A stretch of 22,640 bases of DNA from an uncultured Acetatifactor sp. Lineage in GTDB: Bacteria; Bacillota; Clostridia; Lachnospirales; Lachnospiraceae. Below the pieces are notes generated by a model. That model made no database searches. It had not been told where the DNA came from and saw only the letters and a program-made list of their open reading frames with translations. The position numbers were made by a program, and so were the translations under genes. Positions 13,263-22,017 of the stretch are shown here, one piece after another. Where the stretch lies: positions 1 through 22,640 of the forward strand of contig CAJUFI010000029.1 in NCBI GenBank assembly GCA_910585665.1, written 5' to 3'. Position 1 is the stretch's first letter, and the number at the start of each line of letters is the position of its first letter.

Positions 13263-13991
13263 ATGTCATATTGTGTGAATTGCGGCGTGGAGCTGGACGC
13301 TTCTGCCAGGGAATGCCCCCTGTGCAATACGCCGGTAGTGAATCCGAGAGAGCAGATGCTGCAAAAAGGCCAGGGCAGTCCGGGCGGGGCGGACAAGACT
13401 CCCTTCCCGAAAGAAAAAGGCCAGGTGGAGACTGTGAAGAGGAAGGACCTGGGCATTCTGCTGTCCATGGTGGTGCTGGCCTCCGCGGCCACCTGCGGGA
13501 TTCTGAACCTGTTCGTGTTCCAGGGAGTGCCCTGGTCGCTGGCGGTCATCGGCGCAGGGGTGATTCTGTGGGTGTTCATGATTCCGGCAGTCATCTATAC
13601 AAGGCAGTCCATCTATGTCTCCCTCCTGCTGGACGGGGCCGCGGTGTCCCTTTATCTGTACATGCTGACCTTCCTGGTGGACAGCAGCGGCTGGTGCTTT
13701 GGGCTGGGCCTGCCGATCACAGCCCTGGTGACGGCGATTGCCGAGCTGATGACGCTGTGCGTCCGGATTCTGCCCCGCTCGTTCCTGACAGTGTCCCTCT
13801 ACCTGTTCACGGCCATAGGGCTGCTCTGCCTGGGGCTGGAGCTGCTGATCAGGCGGTATCTGGAGTCGGAGATGCGCTTAAGCTGGTCCGCGGTAGTGCT
13901 GACGATCTGTGTCATCCTGGATATTGCGGTGATCACCATGCTGTCCCGCAGGCGATTGCGGAACGAGGTGCGCAGAAGGCTGCATTTCTGA
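13263..13991 (+). CDS. Zinc-ribbon membrane protein (DUF6320-like)
   Basis: The 242-residue protein starts with a zinc ribbon: Cys4 and Cys7 in CVNC, Cys18 and Cys21 in CPLC. A flexible, charged linker (about 25-60) leads to six hydrophobic segments at roughly 63-86, 90-114, 118-141, 146-172, 175-197 and 204-226. The layout matches the DUF6320 proteins of Clostridia as I remember them; their function is not known. ATG 13263 has AAAGGA 5 bases upstream. It sits 120 bases after the acyltransferase and 22 bases before the hydrolase, so the three are likely one transcription unit. It may anchor its neighbours at the membrane (inference). Confidence 0.8.
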   Translation: MSYCVNCGVELDASARECPLCNTPVVNPREQMLQKGQGSPGGADKTPFPKEKGQVETVKRKDLGILLSMVVLASAATCGILNLFVFQGVPWSLAVIGAGVILWVFMIPAVIYTRQSIYVSLLLDGAAVSLYLYMLTFLVDSSGWCFGLGLPITALVTAIAELMTLCVRILPRSFLTVSLYLFTAIGLLCLGLELLIRRYLESEMRLSWSAVVLTICVILDIAVITMLSRRRLRNEVRRRLHF

Positions 13992-14013
13992 TGGGGGGCA
14001 AGAAGCAAACAAA

Positions 14014-15189
14014 ATGACAGAGCAGGAAGCAGGTATGGAGATGAAGATGAGACAAGAAGCGACCAGGGAGACAAAGAAGAGACCGGCGCCGAACATGGAG
14101 ACAGGCCTGTCCGGGAAAACCGGCCCCGCCATAGCAGAAAGAGCCGTCACGGCAAAGAAGCCGGATCCGGAAAACGGAACTGCCCCGGAGAAAGCTTCCG
14201 CTACGGCCGCTCCCGAGCAGCAGAGGAAGCCGGCAGCGGACATTGGCACAGAAATAGAGCTGCCCATAGAGATGGGCTCAGAGATAGAGGAGGCATGCCC
14301 CGTGGACAAGAGGACCCAGAACCTGATGAACCTGATCAAGCGCGTCCACGGCATGGTGGAGAACACGGACATCGAGAAGCACCGGCAGTCCCAGGACCAC
14401 ATCGGCACAATCCTGAGCAACACCAAGGCCATCGAGTACCGGGAAGTGGACATCAACGGCATGTACGGGGAGTGGGTCAGCGTGAACCGCGCCCATATGA
14501 AGAAATATGTGCTTCTGCACTGCCACGGAGGCGGTTACTCCACAGGCAGCAGCCTCTACGCCCGGACATTGACCTCAAAGCTTGCGGAGTCCACCTCCAT
14601 GGACGTCCTGTGCTTTGACTATAGGCTGGCTCCGGAGAACCCCTACCCGGCGGCCCTGGAGGATGCCATGAGGGCCTGGAACCATCTGATGCTCCTGGGC
14701 TACGGCGCCCGGGACGTGATTCTGACGGGGGATTCCGCGGGCGGGAACCTGGCGCTTGCCCTGACGCTGCAGCTGAAGCAGGAGAGGCGGCTGCTGCCCA
14801 GGGGCATCGTCCTCATGTCCCCCTGGACCGACCTGACCTCCGCGGGCAGATCCTTCCAGACGAAAGCCGAGGTGGATCCCGTGCTGGACAGTGCCTATAT
14901 CAGCCGGATGGTGGAGGCCTATGCGGGAGGCCGCGATCTGACGGACCCCTTTATCTCGCCGCTGTTCGGTGATGCGGAAGGCTTCCCGCCCACCTATATC
15001 CAGGTGGGGGAGAACGAGATTCTCCTGAGCGATTCCCTGAGGCTCCACAGGACCTTCGTGGAGAAGAACGTGCCCGTGAAGATAGACATCTATCCCGGCA
15101 TGTGGCATGTGTTCCAGATGTCCCCGGTGAAAGCGGCCCGCGCCGCCATGGACAAGAACGCGGAATTCATATTCGATGTCTGCAGGTAG
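14014..15189 (+). CDS. Alpha/beta hydrolase, hormone-sensitive-lipase type esterase
   Basis: The 391-residue protein has the oxyanion-hole motif HGGG at 171-174, the nucleophile elbow GDSAGG with Ser241, an acidic region VGENEILLSD (331-340) and catalytic His365 in GMWHVF. This is the HSL family of carboxylesterases acting on short or medium acyl esters. The first 95 residues are a charged, low-complexity extension rich in Glu, Lys, Ala and Pro, not usual in the family. I keep ATG 14014 because it is the first ATG after the previous gene, but in-frame ATGs at 14035 and 14041 follow. It is the third gene of the acyltransferase set. It could remove the acyl group that the first gene adds. Confidence 0.87.
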   Translation: MTEQEAGMEMKMRQEATRETKKRPAPNMETGLSGKTGPAIAERAVTAKKPDPENGTAPEKASATAAPEQQRKPAADIGTEIELPIEMGSEIEEACPVDKRTQNLMNLIKRVHGMVENTDIEKHRQSQDHIGTILSNTKAIEYREVDINGMYGEWVSVNRAHMKKYVLLHCHGGGYSTGSSLYARTLTSKLAESTSMDVLCFDYRLAPENPYPAALEDAMRAWNHLMLLGYGARDVILTGDSAGGNLALALTLQLKQERRLLPRGIVLMSPWTDLTSAGRSFQTKAEVDPVLDSAYISRMVEAYAGGRDLTDPFISPLFGDAEGFPPTYIQVGENEILLSDSLRLHRTFVEKNVPVKIDIYPGMWHVFQMSPVKAARAAMDKNAEFIFDVCR

Positions 15190-15309
15190 AGGGCCGGCAG
15201 GTCATTTTTTATTGTTTTTTCACAGAAAAAAAGGATTTTGATGACGGATGCAGAATAATAAAGATAGGAGGAAGGTTTTTCGCGCAAAAGAGCGCAGATG
15301 GGAGCATGC
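15190..15309. other. Spacer between the hydrolase and dgt genes
   Basis: The 120 bases hold T- and A-rich runs and an AGGAGG at 15265-15270 that is too far from the dgt start to serve it. I found no convincing -35/-10 pair or terminator. Confidence 0.4.
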
Positions 15310-16314
15310 ATGACAATCAGAGAAAATCTAGAACAATGGGAGAAACAGTATTTAAGTCCTTACGCATCATTCAGCACGGAGTCCAGGGGCAGGCAAAAAG
15401 ACGAGCCCCACTGCGATGTCCGTCCGGTGTTCCAGCGGGACAGGGACCGGATCGTCCACTGCAAGGCGTTCCGCAGGCTGAAGGACAAGACGCAGGTATT
15501 CCTTTCGCCGGAGGGGGACCACTACCGCACCCGGCTGACCCATACGCTGGAAGTCTCGCAGAACGCCCGCACGATTGCGAAAGCGCTGCGGCTCAACGAG
15601 GAGCTGGTGGAGGCCATCGCCCTGGGGCACGATTTAGGCCATACGCCTTTCGGGCATGCGGGGGAGAGGGCCCTGAACCGGGTGTGCCCGCTGGGGTTCG
15701 AGCATAGCCTCCAGGGCGTGCGCACGGTGGACCGGCTGGAGAAGCGGGGCCAGGGCCTGAACCTGACTTACGAGGTACGTGACGGCATCCTGAACCATCA
15801 GACCATCGGAAATCCCCACACTCTGGAGGGGAAGATTGTCCGGCTTTCCGACAAGATAGCGTACATCCATCACGACATGGACGATGCGGTCCGGGCGGGC
15901 ATCCTGAAGGAGAGCGACGTGCCGAAGGAGATCCGCGACGTGATCGGTAGCACTCCCAGCGACCGCTTTGACCATTTCATCCACGACATCGTGAACAACA
16001 GCATGGGAAAGAACGATATCGTGATGTCGGAGGCCACCGGCGTGGCGATGAAGCAGATGCGGGACTTCATGTTCGAACATGTGTACGAGAACCCGGTGGC
16101 CAAGAGCGAGGAGGCCAAGGCCGAGCAGCTCATGGAGACATTGTATCTGCATTTCATGAAGCATATGGAAAGCCTGCCGGAGGAGTATCTGAACCTGCTT
16201 TCCGAGGGGGAGCCAAAGGAGCAGGTGGTGTGCGATTATGTGGGGGCTATGACGGACCGTTTCGCCATCGCCACTTATGAAGACATATACATACCGAAGT
16301 CCTGGATGGGCTGA
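15310..16314 (+). CDS. dgt: Deoxyguanosinetriphosphate triphosphohydrolase-like HD protein
   Basis: The 334-residue protein belongs to the dNTPase group of HD-domain enzymes, which split a dNTP into the nucleoside and triphosphate. The metal-binding residues are His78 in LTHTLEV, His107-Asp108 in HDLGH and Asp181 in LSDKIAY. RRLKDKTQVF near 55 and HYRTRLTH are family signatures. The start is ATG 15310: GGGAG at 15300-15304 is 5 bases upstream, while the in-frame ATG 15298 has no close ribosome site. It precedes dnaG by 47 bases, a common arrangement in Clostridia. Confidence 0.92.
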   Translation: MTIRENLEQWEKQYLSPYASFSTESRGRQKDEPHCDVRPVFQRDRDRIVHCKAFRRLKDKTQVFLSPEGDHYRTRLTHTLEVSQNARTIAKALRLNEELVEAIALGHDLGHTPFGHAGERALNRVCPLGFEHSLQGVRTVDRLEKRGQGLNLTYEVRDGILNHQTIGNPHTLEGKIVRLSDKIAYIHHDMDDAVRAGILKESDVPKEIRDVIGSTPSDRFDHFIHDIVNNSMGKNDIVMSEATGVAMKQMRDFMFEHVYENPVAKSEEAKAEQLMETLYLHFMKHMESLPEEYLNLLSEGEPKEQVVCDYVGAMTDRFAIATYEDIYIPKSWMG

Positions 16315-16361
16315 GGCGCGGACGGCGTCTCCGGCCCGGAAGGACGGACAGGGAGGTGCGG

Positions 16362-18137
16362 ATGTACTACGCAGAAGAGATTGTGGAAGAGGTCAGGACA
16401 AGGAACGACATCGTGGAAGTGATAGGGGGCTACGTGAGGCTCCAGAAAAAGGGCAGCCGCTATTGGGGCCTCTGCCCCTTCCACAATGAGAAGTCCCCCT
16501 CTTTTTCCGTCAACGGCGACATGCAGGTGTATCACTGCTTCGGCTGCGGCGCTGGAGGGAATGTCTACACCTTCATGATGAACTACGAGAACTATTCTTT
16601 CCCGGAGGCCATACGGATGCTGGCGGAGCGGGCCGGCGTGGCGCTCCCCCAGCAGGATGACTCCCAGGAGGGCAGAAAGCGGGAGAGCAGGCGAGCCAGG
16701 CTCCTGGAGGTCAACAAGGCAGCGGCGAAGTTTTTCTATTTCCAGCTGCGCAGCCCTCACGGGGAGATCGGTTACCGATATCTGAAGAAACGGGAGCTGA
16801 CTGACGAGACCATGCGTAAGTTCGGCCTGGGATTCGCCGGGAAGGACGGGGCCAACCTGGTGAAGTACCTGCGGGAAAAGGGCTTCGAGGACGACCTGAT
16901 ACAGGAGGCGGGGCTGGCCAGCCACTCGGAGAAATACGGGCTGACCAGCCAGTTCTGGAACCGGGTCATGTATCCCATTCAGGATATCAACAACCGGGTC
17001 ATAGGCTTTGGAGGCCGTGTGATGGGGGAGGGGGAGCCCAAGTATCTGAACTCCCCGGAGACCCCTGTGTTCGACAAGCGGCGCAATCTGTACGGCCTGA
17101 ACTATGCCAGGCGGGCCAGGAGCAACAACATCATCCTCTGCGAGGGCTATATGGACGTGATTGCCATGCACCAGGCGGGGTTCGGCCAGGCGGTGGCGTC
17201 CCTGGGGACAGCCTTCACTTCGGAACAGGCGGCCTTGCTGCGCCGCTATGCCCAGACGGTGCTGCTGGCCTACGACAGCGACGGTGCGGGGGTGAAAGCC
17301 GCCGTCAGGGCCATCGGCATCCTGCGGGAGGCAGGGCTATCGGGCAAGGTCATCAACATGCAGCCCTACAAGGATCCGGACGAATTTATGAAGGCCCTGG
17401 GCAAGGAGGCTTTCCAGGAACGGATCGGACAGGCGGAGAACAGCTTTTTCTTCGAGATCAGGATTCTGGAAGGCCAGTTCGACATGAACGACCCGGAGGA
17501 GAAGACCAGGTTCCATCGGGAGATCGCGAGGAAGCTCTGCGAGTTCTCCGAGGACGTGGAGCGGGAGAATTATCTGCAGGCAGTGGCGGACAAATACTTC
17601 ATCAGCAAAGACAACCTGCGCAAGCTGGTGACGGGCTATGCGGCCAGCACGGGACTGGCGAAGCCGGTGGAGCGCCCGAAATCGGGGGTGCGCCCCAAGA
17701 AGAACAGCCCCGAGGAGAACGCCCGGCGGGCCCAGAGGCTTTTGATTTCCTGGCTTTTGGACGAGCCCGTCCTGTATGGCAAGGTCAGGAAGTACATTTC
17801 CGCGGAGGATTTCACAGAGGAGCTTTACCGCAAGGCGGCGGAGCGGCTGTTCCGGGACATGGAGAACGGCGCGCCCAACCCGGCGGCCATCATCAGCACG
17901 TTCGAGGATGGGGAAGAGCAGAGCCAGGCGGCGGCCCTTTTCTCCGCCAGCCTTCCCGAGCTGGGCAGCGGGCAGGAGCGGGAGAAAGCGTTCCATGAAA
18001 TTCTGCTTACCGTGAAGAGGAACAGTTACGAATACCATGTGGCCCAGATGGGGACGGACGTGGGCGCGCTGGCGCAGGCCATAGAGGGCAAGAAAGCGCT
18101 GGAAGAGCTGGCCAGAACGCATATTTCCCTGGATTAG
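16362..18137 (+). CDS. dnaG: DNA primase
   Basis: The 591-residue enzyme makes the RNA primers for DNA replication. The N-terminal zinc ribbon has Cys38 and His41 in CPFH and Cys59 and Cys62 in CFGC. The catalytic core shows the TOPRIM residues Glu261 in CEGYMD and Asp305 and Asp307 in AYDSDG. The last 150 residues or so form the DnaB helicase-binding region, loosely conserved as usual. ATG 16362 lies 5 bases after GGGAGG (16351-16356); the GTG at 16356 overlaps that site and is unlikely. It is followed by rpoD after 57 bases, forming the classic macromolecular synthesis operon. Confidence 0.96.
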   Translation: MYYAEEIVEEVRTRNDIVEVIGGYVRLQKKGSRYWGLCPFHNEKSPSFSVNGDMQVYHCFGCGAGGNVYTFMMNYENYSFPEAIRMLAERAGVALPQQDDSQEGRKRESRRARLLEVNKAAAKFFYFQLRSPHGEIGYRYLKKRELTDETMRKFGLGFAGKDGANLVKYLREKGFEDDLIQEAGLASHSEKYGLTSQFWNRVMYPIQDINNRVIGFGGRVMGEGEPKYLNSPETPVFDKRRNLYGLNYARRARSNNIILCEGYMDVIAMHQAGFGQAVASLGTAFTSEQAALLRRYAQTVLLAYDSDGAGVKAAVRAIGILREAGLSGKVINMQPYKDPDEFMKALGKEAFQERIGQAENSFFFEIRILEGQFDMNDPEEKTRFHREIARKLCEFSEDVERENYLQAVADKYFISKDNLRKLVTGYAASTGLAKPVERPKSGVRPKKNSPEENARRAQRLLISWLLDEPVLYGKVRKYISAEDFTEELYRKAAERLFRDMENGAPNPAAIISTFEDGEEQSQAAALFSASLPELGSGQEREKAFHEILLTVKRNSYEYHVAQMGTDVGALAQAIEGKKALEELARTHISLD

Positions 18138-18194
18138 GGTAAAGATATTGGTAGCTTTAAACATTGACAGCAAAGGAAGGATGGATACTTTACA

Positions 18195-19304
18195 ATGGAT
18201 GAAAACACACGGGCAAAGTTTGAAGAGAAAATAAAAGAACTCCTCAATATGGCAAAAAAGAAGAAAAATGTGCTGGAGTATCAGGAAATCAGCGATTTTT
18301 TTGCGGATATGCCTTTGGAGGAGGAGCAGTTCGAGCGGATTCTGGATGCGCTGGAGCAGAATAATGTGGATGTGCTGCGCATCACGGAGGACGAGACCGA
18401 TGTGGAGGAGATCATCCTTTCGGATGAGGATGAGGTGGACGTGGAGAACCTGGATCTGTCCATTCCTGACGGAATCAGCCTCGAGGATCCGGTGCGCATG
18501 TATCTGAAGGAAATCGGCAAGGTGCCTCTGCTCTCCGCGGAGGAGGAAATCGAGCTGGCCAAAAGGATGGAGCTGGGGGACGAAGAGGCGAAAAAGCGCC
18601 TGGCGGAAGCGAACCTGCGTCTGGTGGTCAGCATCGCGAAACGGTATGTGGGCCGCGGCATGCTTTTCCTGGACCTGATTCAGGAGGGGAACCTGGGGCT
18701 GATCAAGGCCGTGGAGAAGTTCGATTACCGCAAGGGCTATAAATTCTCCACCTATGCCACCTGGTGGATCCGCCAGGCCATCACCCGGGCCATCGCCGAC
18801 CAGGCCAGGACCATCCGGATTCCCGTGCATATGGTGGAGACCATCAACAAGCTGATCCGGGTGAGCCGTCAGCTGCTCCAGGAGCTGGGCCGTGAACCGA
18901 CCCCGGAAGAGATCGCGGAGGAGATGAACATGCCCGCGGACCGTGTCCGGGAGATCCTGAAGATCAGCCAGGAGCCGGTGTCCATGGAGACCCCAATCGG
19001 CGAGGAGGAGGACAGCCATCTGGGGGACTTCATCGAGGACGACAAGGTGCCTGTGCCTGCGGACGCGGCGGCCTTCACGCTGCTGAAGGAATCGCTGGTG
19101 GAGGTGCTGGGGACTTTGACGGAGAGGGAGCAGAAGGTGCTGCGCCTGCGCTTCGGCCTGGACGACGGCCGCGCCCGCACGCTGGAGGAGGTGGGCAAGG
19201 AATTCAATGTGACCCGTGAGCGCATCCGCCAGATTGAGGCGAAAGCGCTCCGCAAGCTGCGCCATCCCAGCCGCAGCAGAAAGCTGAAGGATTATCTGGA
19301 CTGA
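18195..19304 (+). CDS. rpoD: Primary RNA polymerase sigma factor
   Basis: The 369-residue vegetative sigma factor directs RNA polymerase to promoters like those found in this window. Region 1.2 begins at DPVRMYLKEIG (98-108). Region 2 spans about 139-208, with the core-binding and -10 recognition segment FSTYATWWIRQAI. Region 3 is about 217-290, and region 4 about 297-360 with the -35-binding helix-turn-helix LEEVGKEFNVTRERIRQI. Region 1.1 is short, as in Firmicutes. AAAGGAAGG (18172-18180) is 14 bases from ATG 18195, unusually far; an out-of-frame ATG directly after it cannot give this product. The stop codon overlaps the trmK start by one base. Confidence 0.97.
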   Translation: MDENTRAKFEEKIKELLNMAKKKKNVLEYQEISDFFADMPLEEEQFERILDALEQNNVDVLRITEDETDVEEIILSDEDEVDVENLDLSIPDGISLEDPVRMYLKEIGKVPLLSAEEEIELAKRMELGDEEAKKRLAEANLRLVVSIAKRYVGRGMLFLDLIQEGNLGLIKAVEKFDYRKGYKFSTYATWWIRQAITRAIADQARTIRIPVHMVETINKLIRVSRQLLQELGREPTPEEIAEEMNMPADRVREILKISQEPVSMETPIGEEEDSHLGDFIEDDKVPVPADAAAFTLLKESLVEVLGTLTEREQKVLRLRFGLDDGRARTLEEVGKEFNVTRERIRQIEAKALRKLRHPSRSRKLKDYLD

Positions 19305-20155
19305 TGGCACAGGGGCTGGATAAGAAGAAGGGGCCGGAGGCGGTGTCTCTGTCCAAAAGGCTCCGGATGCTTGCCGACATGGTGACGCCGGGGAACCGGG
19401 TGGCAGATGTGGGCTGCGACCACGGGTTTCTGTCCATTTATCTGGTGCAGTCAGGGATATGTCCGGCGGCGCTGGCCATGGACGTGAGGACAGGGCCATT
19501 GGAGGCCGCGAAAGGGCATGTGGCGGCATGCGGGCTGGGGAGTTACATAGAAGTAAGGCTGTCGGACGGGCTGTCGGCATGCGGGGCCGGGGAGGCCGAT
19601 GCGGTGGTGTGCGCCGGCATGGGCGGCAGGCTGATGGAAAGGATTCTCACTGAGGGCATGGACAGGGCCAGGCAGATGAGGGAACTGATTTTGCAGCCCC
19701 AGTCGGAGATTCCGCAGTTTCGGGCATTTTTGCGGGAGGCCGGGTTCGCTGTTGTGCAGGAGGACGCCGTCTTTGAGGAGGGCAAGTATTACTTTGCCAT
19801 GAAAGCGGCCTACGGGTGCGGCGGGCGGCAGCCGGAGCGTGTCCACAGGCAGCAGATTTGCGATTCCTATGGGGAGGGGCTGCTTGCCCAAAGGCATCCT
19901 GTTCTGCTGCAGTATCTGCTGCAGAGGGAGGCTTATGTCAGGAAGCTTCAGGCTTCCCTGCTGGAGGCCGGTTCCCGGAAGGCCGGGGAGCGCCTGGAGG
20001 AAGTGCGCAGGGAGCTGGCGGAGATTGGAGAGGCGCTGGTTTTCTACGCGATGCCGGAGGGGGACGGCGGCTTTTCCGGGCCGGGCGGGATATGCTCCCA
20101 AAGCTGCGAAAGGAATGCCAGGAGAGAGATGGAAGAACGCAATAAAGGGGATTGA
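19304..20155 (+). CDS. trmK: tRNA (adenine(22)-N1)-methyltransferase
   Basis: The 283-residue enzyme methylates N1 of adenine 22 in tRNAs, using S-adenosylmethionine. It has the Rossmann-fold SAM motif DVGCDHG at 35-41 and the TrmK signature VVCAGMGGRL at 101-110, followed by LILQPQSE. Its position directly after rpoD (ATGA-type overlap, TGATG) is usual in Firmicutes and implies translational coupling. The C-terminal 30 residues after FYAMPEGDGG are unusual in composition and may be an extension. In many relatives a Nif3-like gene follows; here it is absent. Confidence 0.92.
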   Translation: MAQGLDKKKGPEAVSLSKRLRMLADMVTPGNRVADVGCDHGFLSIYLVQSGICPAALAMDVRTGPLEAAKGHVAACGLGSYIEVRLSDGLSACGAGEADAVVCAGMGGRLMERILTEGMDRARQMRELILQPQSEIPQFRAFLREAGFAVVQEDAVFEEGKYYFAMKAAYGCGGRQPERVHRQQICDSYGEGLLAQRHPVLLQYLLQREAYVRKLQASLLEAGSRKAGERLEEVRRELAEIGEALVFYAMPEGDGGFSGPGGICSQSCERNARREMEERNKGD

Positions 20156-20158
20156 ATA

Positions 20159-20284
20159 TGGGGATTCCGAGGAGCGGAATCAGGCATCTGAGCCCTAGGC
20201 AAGGGGGGAACAGCGGGGCATTGGCCGGAGGATTTCCGGCAAGTTTTCGGAAAGCAGCGTGAGAAGCGGCCTGGGGATTCCGAG
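20159..20284. repeat. 13-base direct repeat and hairpin in the trmK-kinase spacer
   Basis: TGGGGATTCCGAG occurs at 20159-20171 and again at 20272-20284. Between them GCCGGA (20224-20229) and TCCGGC (20235-20240) form a small hairpin followed by AAGTTTT. It may attenuate transcription into the next gene or be the scar of a deletion. Confidence 0.45.
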
Positions 20285-20314
20285 AGGGCATCATGAGAGA
20301 AAGGGAGGTCGGGT

Positions 20315-21970
20315 ATGGTTACAATCACGATTCACGGAGAGCAGAAGCAGGTACAGCAGGGGACTACATACGAGGACATCGCCGCAGAGTATCAGGAGGC
20401 TTATGGCGGCACGATCGCTCTGGTGGCGGTGGACCGCAAGATCAGGGAGCTGTTCCGGAAGGTCGTCAGGGACTGTGAGATAGAGTTCTTCACCCTGAAG
20501 GATGAAGTGGGGCACAAAAGCTATATGCGCACCGCCAAGATGCTGTTCCTGAAAGCGGTGTACGACCTGTTCGGCGCGAAGGCGGCGCAGGAGAGCACCA
20601 TGGAATTCACCATAGGCAGAGGCCTTTATGTGAACACATCCGGATACGTGGCCGCCACAGCCGGGAACGCGGAGCAGATCAAGGACAGGATGCGGCAGCT
20701 GGTGGAGGCGAAGGCCCCTTTCATGAAGCGCTCCTATCCTCTGGAGGAGGCCATGGAGCTGTTCCGCAGAAAGGGCATGGATGACAAGCTGAAGCTGTTC
20801 CGTTTCCGCATGAGTTCCACGGTGAATATTTACGAAATAGAGGGATATTATGATTATTATTACGGATATATGCTGCCGAACGCGGGGTATGTGAAGTGGT
20901 TCGATGTGATTCCCTACGAGGACGGGTTCATGCTGGTGCTGCCGGCCAAGTCCAATCCCACGGTGCTGGAGCCTTTCACGGAGAGCAGGAAGCTTTTTGC
21001 CGCCATGGAGAGCGCCAAAGAGTGGGGCAGGAGCGCGGGCATCAGGACGGTGGGGGATCTGAACGAGCAGATCTGCAGCGGTTCCATGAGCGATTTGATC
21101 CTGGTCCAGGAGGCGAAGCAGGAGAGGATGATCGGCGAGATTGCCAAGGACATCGCCAGCCGGGAGAACGTGAAGTTCGTCATGATTGCGGGACCCTCTT
21201 CCTCAGGCAAGACCAGCTTTTCCCACAGGCTGTCCATCCAGCTGCGGACTATGGGAAAGGTGCCCCGGCCTATCGCCCTGGACAATTATTTCGTGAACCG
21301 GGAGCAGACACCCAGGGACGAGAACGGGGACTACAATTTTGAATGCCTGGAAGCCATTGACGTGAAGCAGTTCAATGATGATATGGTAAAGCTTCTGGCG
21401 GGGGAGCGGGTGGAGCTGCCATCCTTCAATTTCAAGATTGGCCAGCGTGAGTACAGAGGAGACTATCTGCAGCTGGGAGAGAACGACATCCTTGTCATCG
21501 AGGGCATCCACGGCCTGAACGAGAAGATGTCCTATGAGCTGCCGGAGGCGAGCAAGTACAAGATTTACATCAGCGCCCTGACCACGCTGAACATAGACGG
21601 GCACAATCGGATTCCCACCACGGACGGCAGGCTACTGCGCAGGATGGTGCGGGACGCCCGGACCCGGGGCTCCAGCGCCCAGAGGACGATTCAGATGTGG
21701 CCCTCGGTGCGCAGGGGCGAGGAGGAGAACATCTTCCCCTTCCAGGAGGGGGCGGACGCCATGTTCAATTCCGCCCTGGTATATGAGCTGGCCATGCTCA
21801 AGACCTTCGCGGAGCCGCTGCTGTTCCAGATCCCCAGGGAGGCCCCGGAGTACTACGAGGCCAAACGCCTCCTGAAATTCCTGGACTACTTCCTCAGCGT
21901 GCCCAGCGAGAGCCTGCCCAACAATTCCATCTGTAGGGAGTTCGTGGGCGGAAGCTGTTTTAATGTATGA
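20315..21970 (+). CDS. Nucleoside kinase with TGS-like N-terminus and uridine kinase domain
   Basis: The 551-residue protein joins an N-terminal TGS/threonyl-tRNA-synthetase-like region (about 1-230, starting VTITIHGEQKQVQQGTTYED and containing HKSYMRTAKMLFLKAV) to a phosphoribulokinase/uridine-kinase domain. The latter has Walker A GPSSSGKT at 293-300, LDNYFVNREQTP and VIEGIHGLN. It should phosphorylate a nucleoside, probably uridine or cytidine, though the substrate is not proven. This architecture is common in Clostridia. ATG 20315 has GGGAGG about 6 bases upstream. It lies 159 bases after trmK, with a hairpin between, and is followed by the rnpB promoter. Confidence 0.85.
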   Translation: MVTITIHGEQKQVQQGTTYEDIAAEYQEAYGGTIALVAVDRKIRELFRKVVRDCEIEFFTLKDEVGHKSYMRTAKMLFLKAVYDLFGAKAAQESTMEFTIGRGLYVNTSGYVAATAGNAEQIKDRMRQLVEAKAPFMKRSYPLEEAMELFRRKGMDDKLKLFRFRMSSTVNIYEIEGYYDYYYGYMLPNAGYVKWFDVIPYEDGFMLVLPAKSNPTVLEPFTESRKLFAAMESAKEWGRSAGIRTVGDLNEQICSGSMSDLILVQEAKQERMIGEIAKDIASRENVKFVMIAGPSSSGKTSFSHRLSIQLRTMGKVPRPIALDNYFVNREQTPRDENGDYNFECLEAIDVKQFNDDMVKLLAGERVELPSFNFKIGQREYRGDYLQLGENDILVIEGIHGLNEKMSYELPEASKYKIYISALTTLNIDGHNRIPTTDGRLLRRMVRDARTRGSSAQRTIQMWPSVRRGEEENIFPFQEGADAMFNSALVYELAMLKTFAEPLLFQIPREAPEYYEAKRLLKFLDYFLSVPSESLPNNSICREFVGGSCFNV

Positions 21971-21981
21971 TGAAGTTTTCC

Positions 21982-22010
21982 TTGTAATTTTCTGCGGCTG
22001 CCGCTATAAT
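21982..22010 (+). promoter_or_regulatory. Promoter of rnpB
   Basis: TTGTAA (21982-21987) and a perfect TATAAT (22005-22010) are 17 bases apart, placing the start near 22017, where the RNA's first helix begins. It lies 12 bases after the kinase stop codon. Confidence 0.88.
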
Positions 22011-22017
22011 AGAACGG

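Noticed and set aside
16362..16372. TACTACG, the nick motif of pMV158-type plasmids
   Set aside because: It is part of the first codons of dnaG on the chromosome, far from any replicon, and is a chance match.
18165..18195. TTGACA and TACAAT just before rpoD as a promoter
   Set aside because: The boxes are 21 bases apart, too far for sigma-A, and the -10 box would overlap the start codon.
17337..19580. A 747-codon open frame on the minus strand across dnaG, rpoD and trmK
   Set aside because: It spans three well-supported genes on the other strand and has no recognisable domain, so it is an antisense artefact of GC-rich coding.
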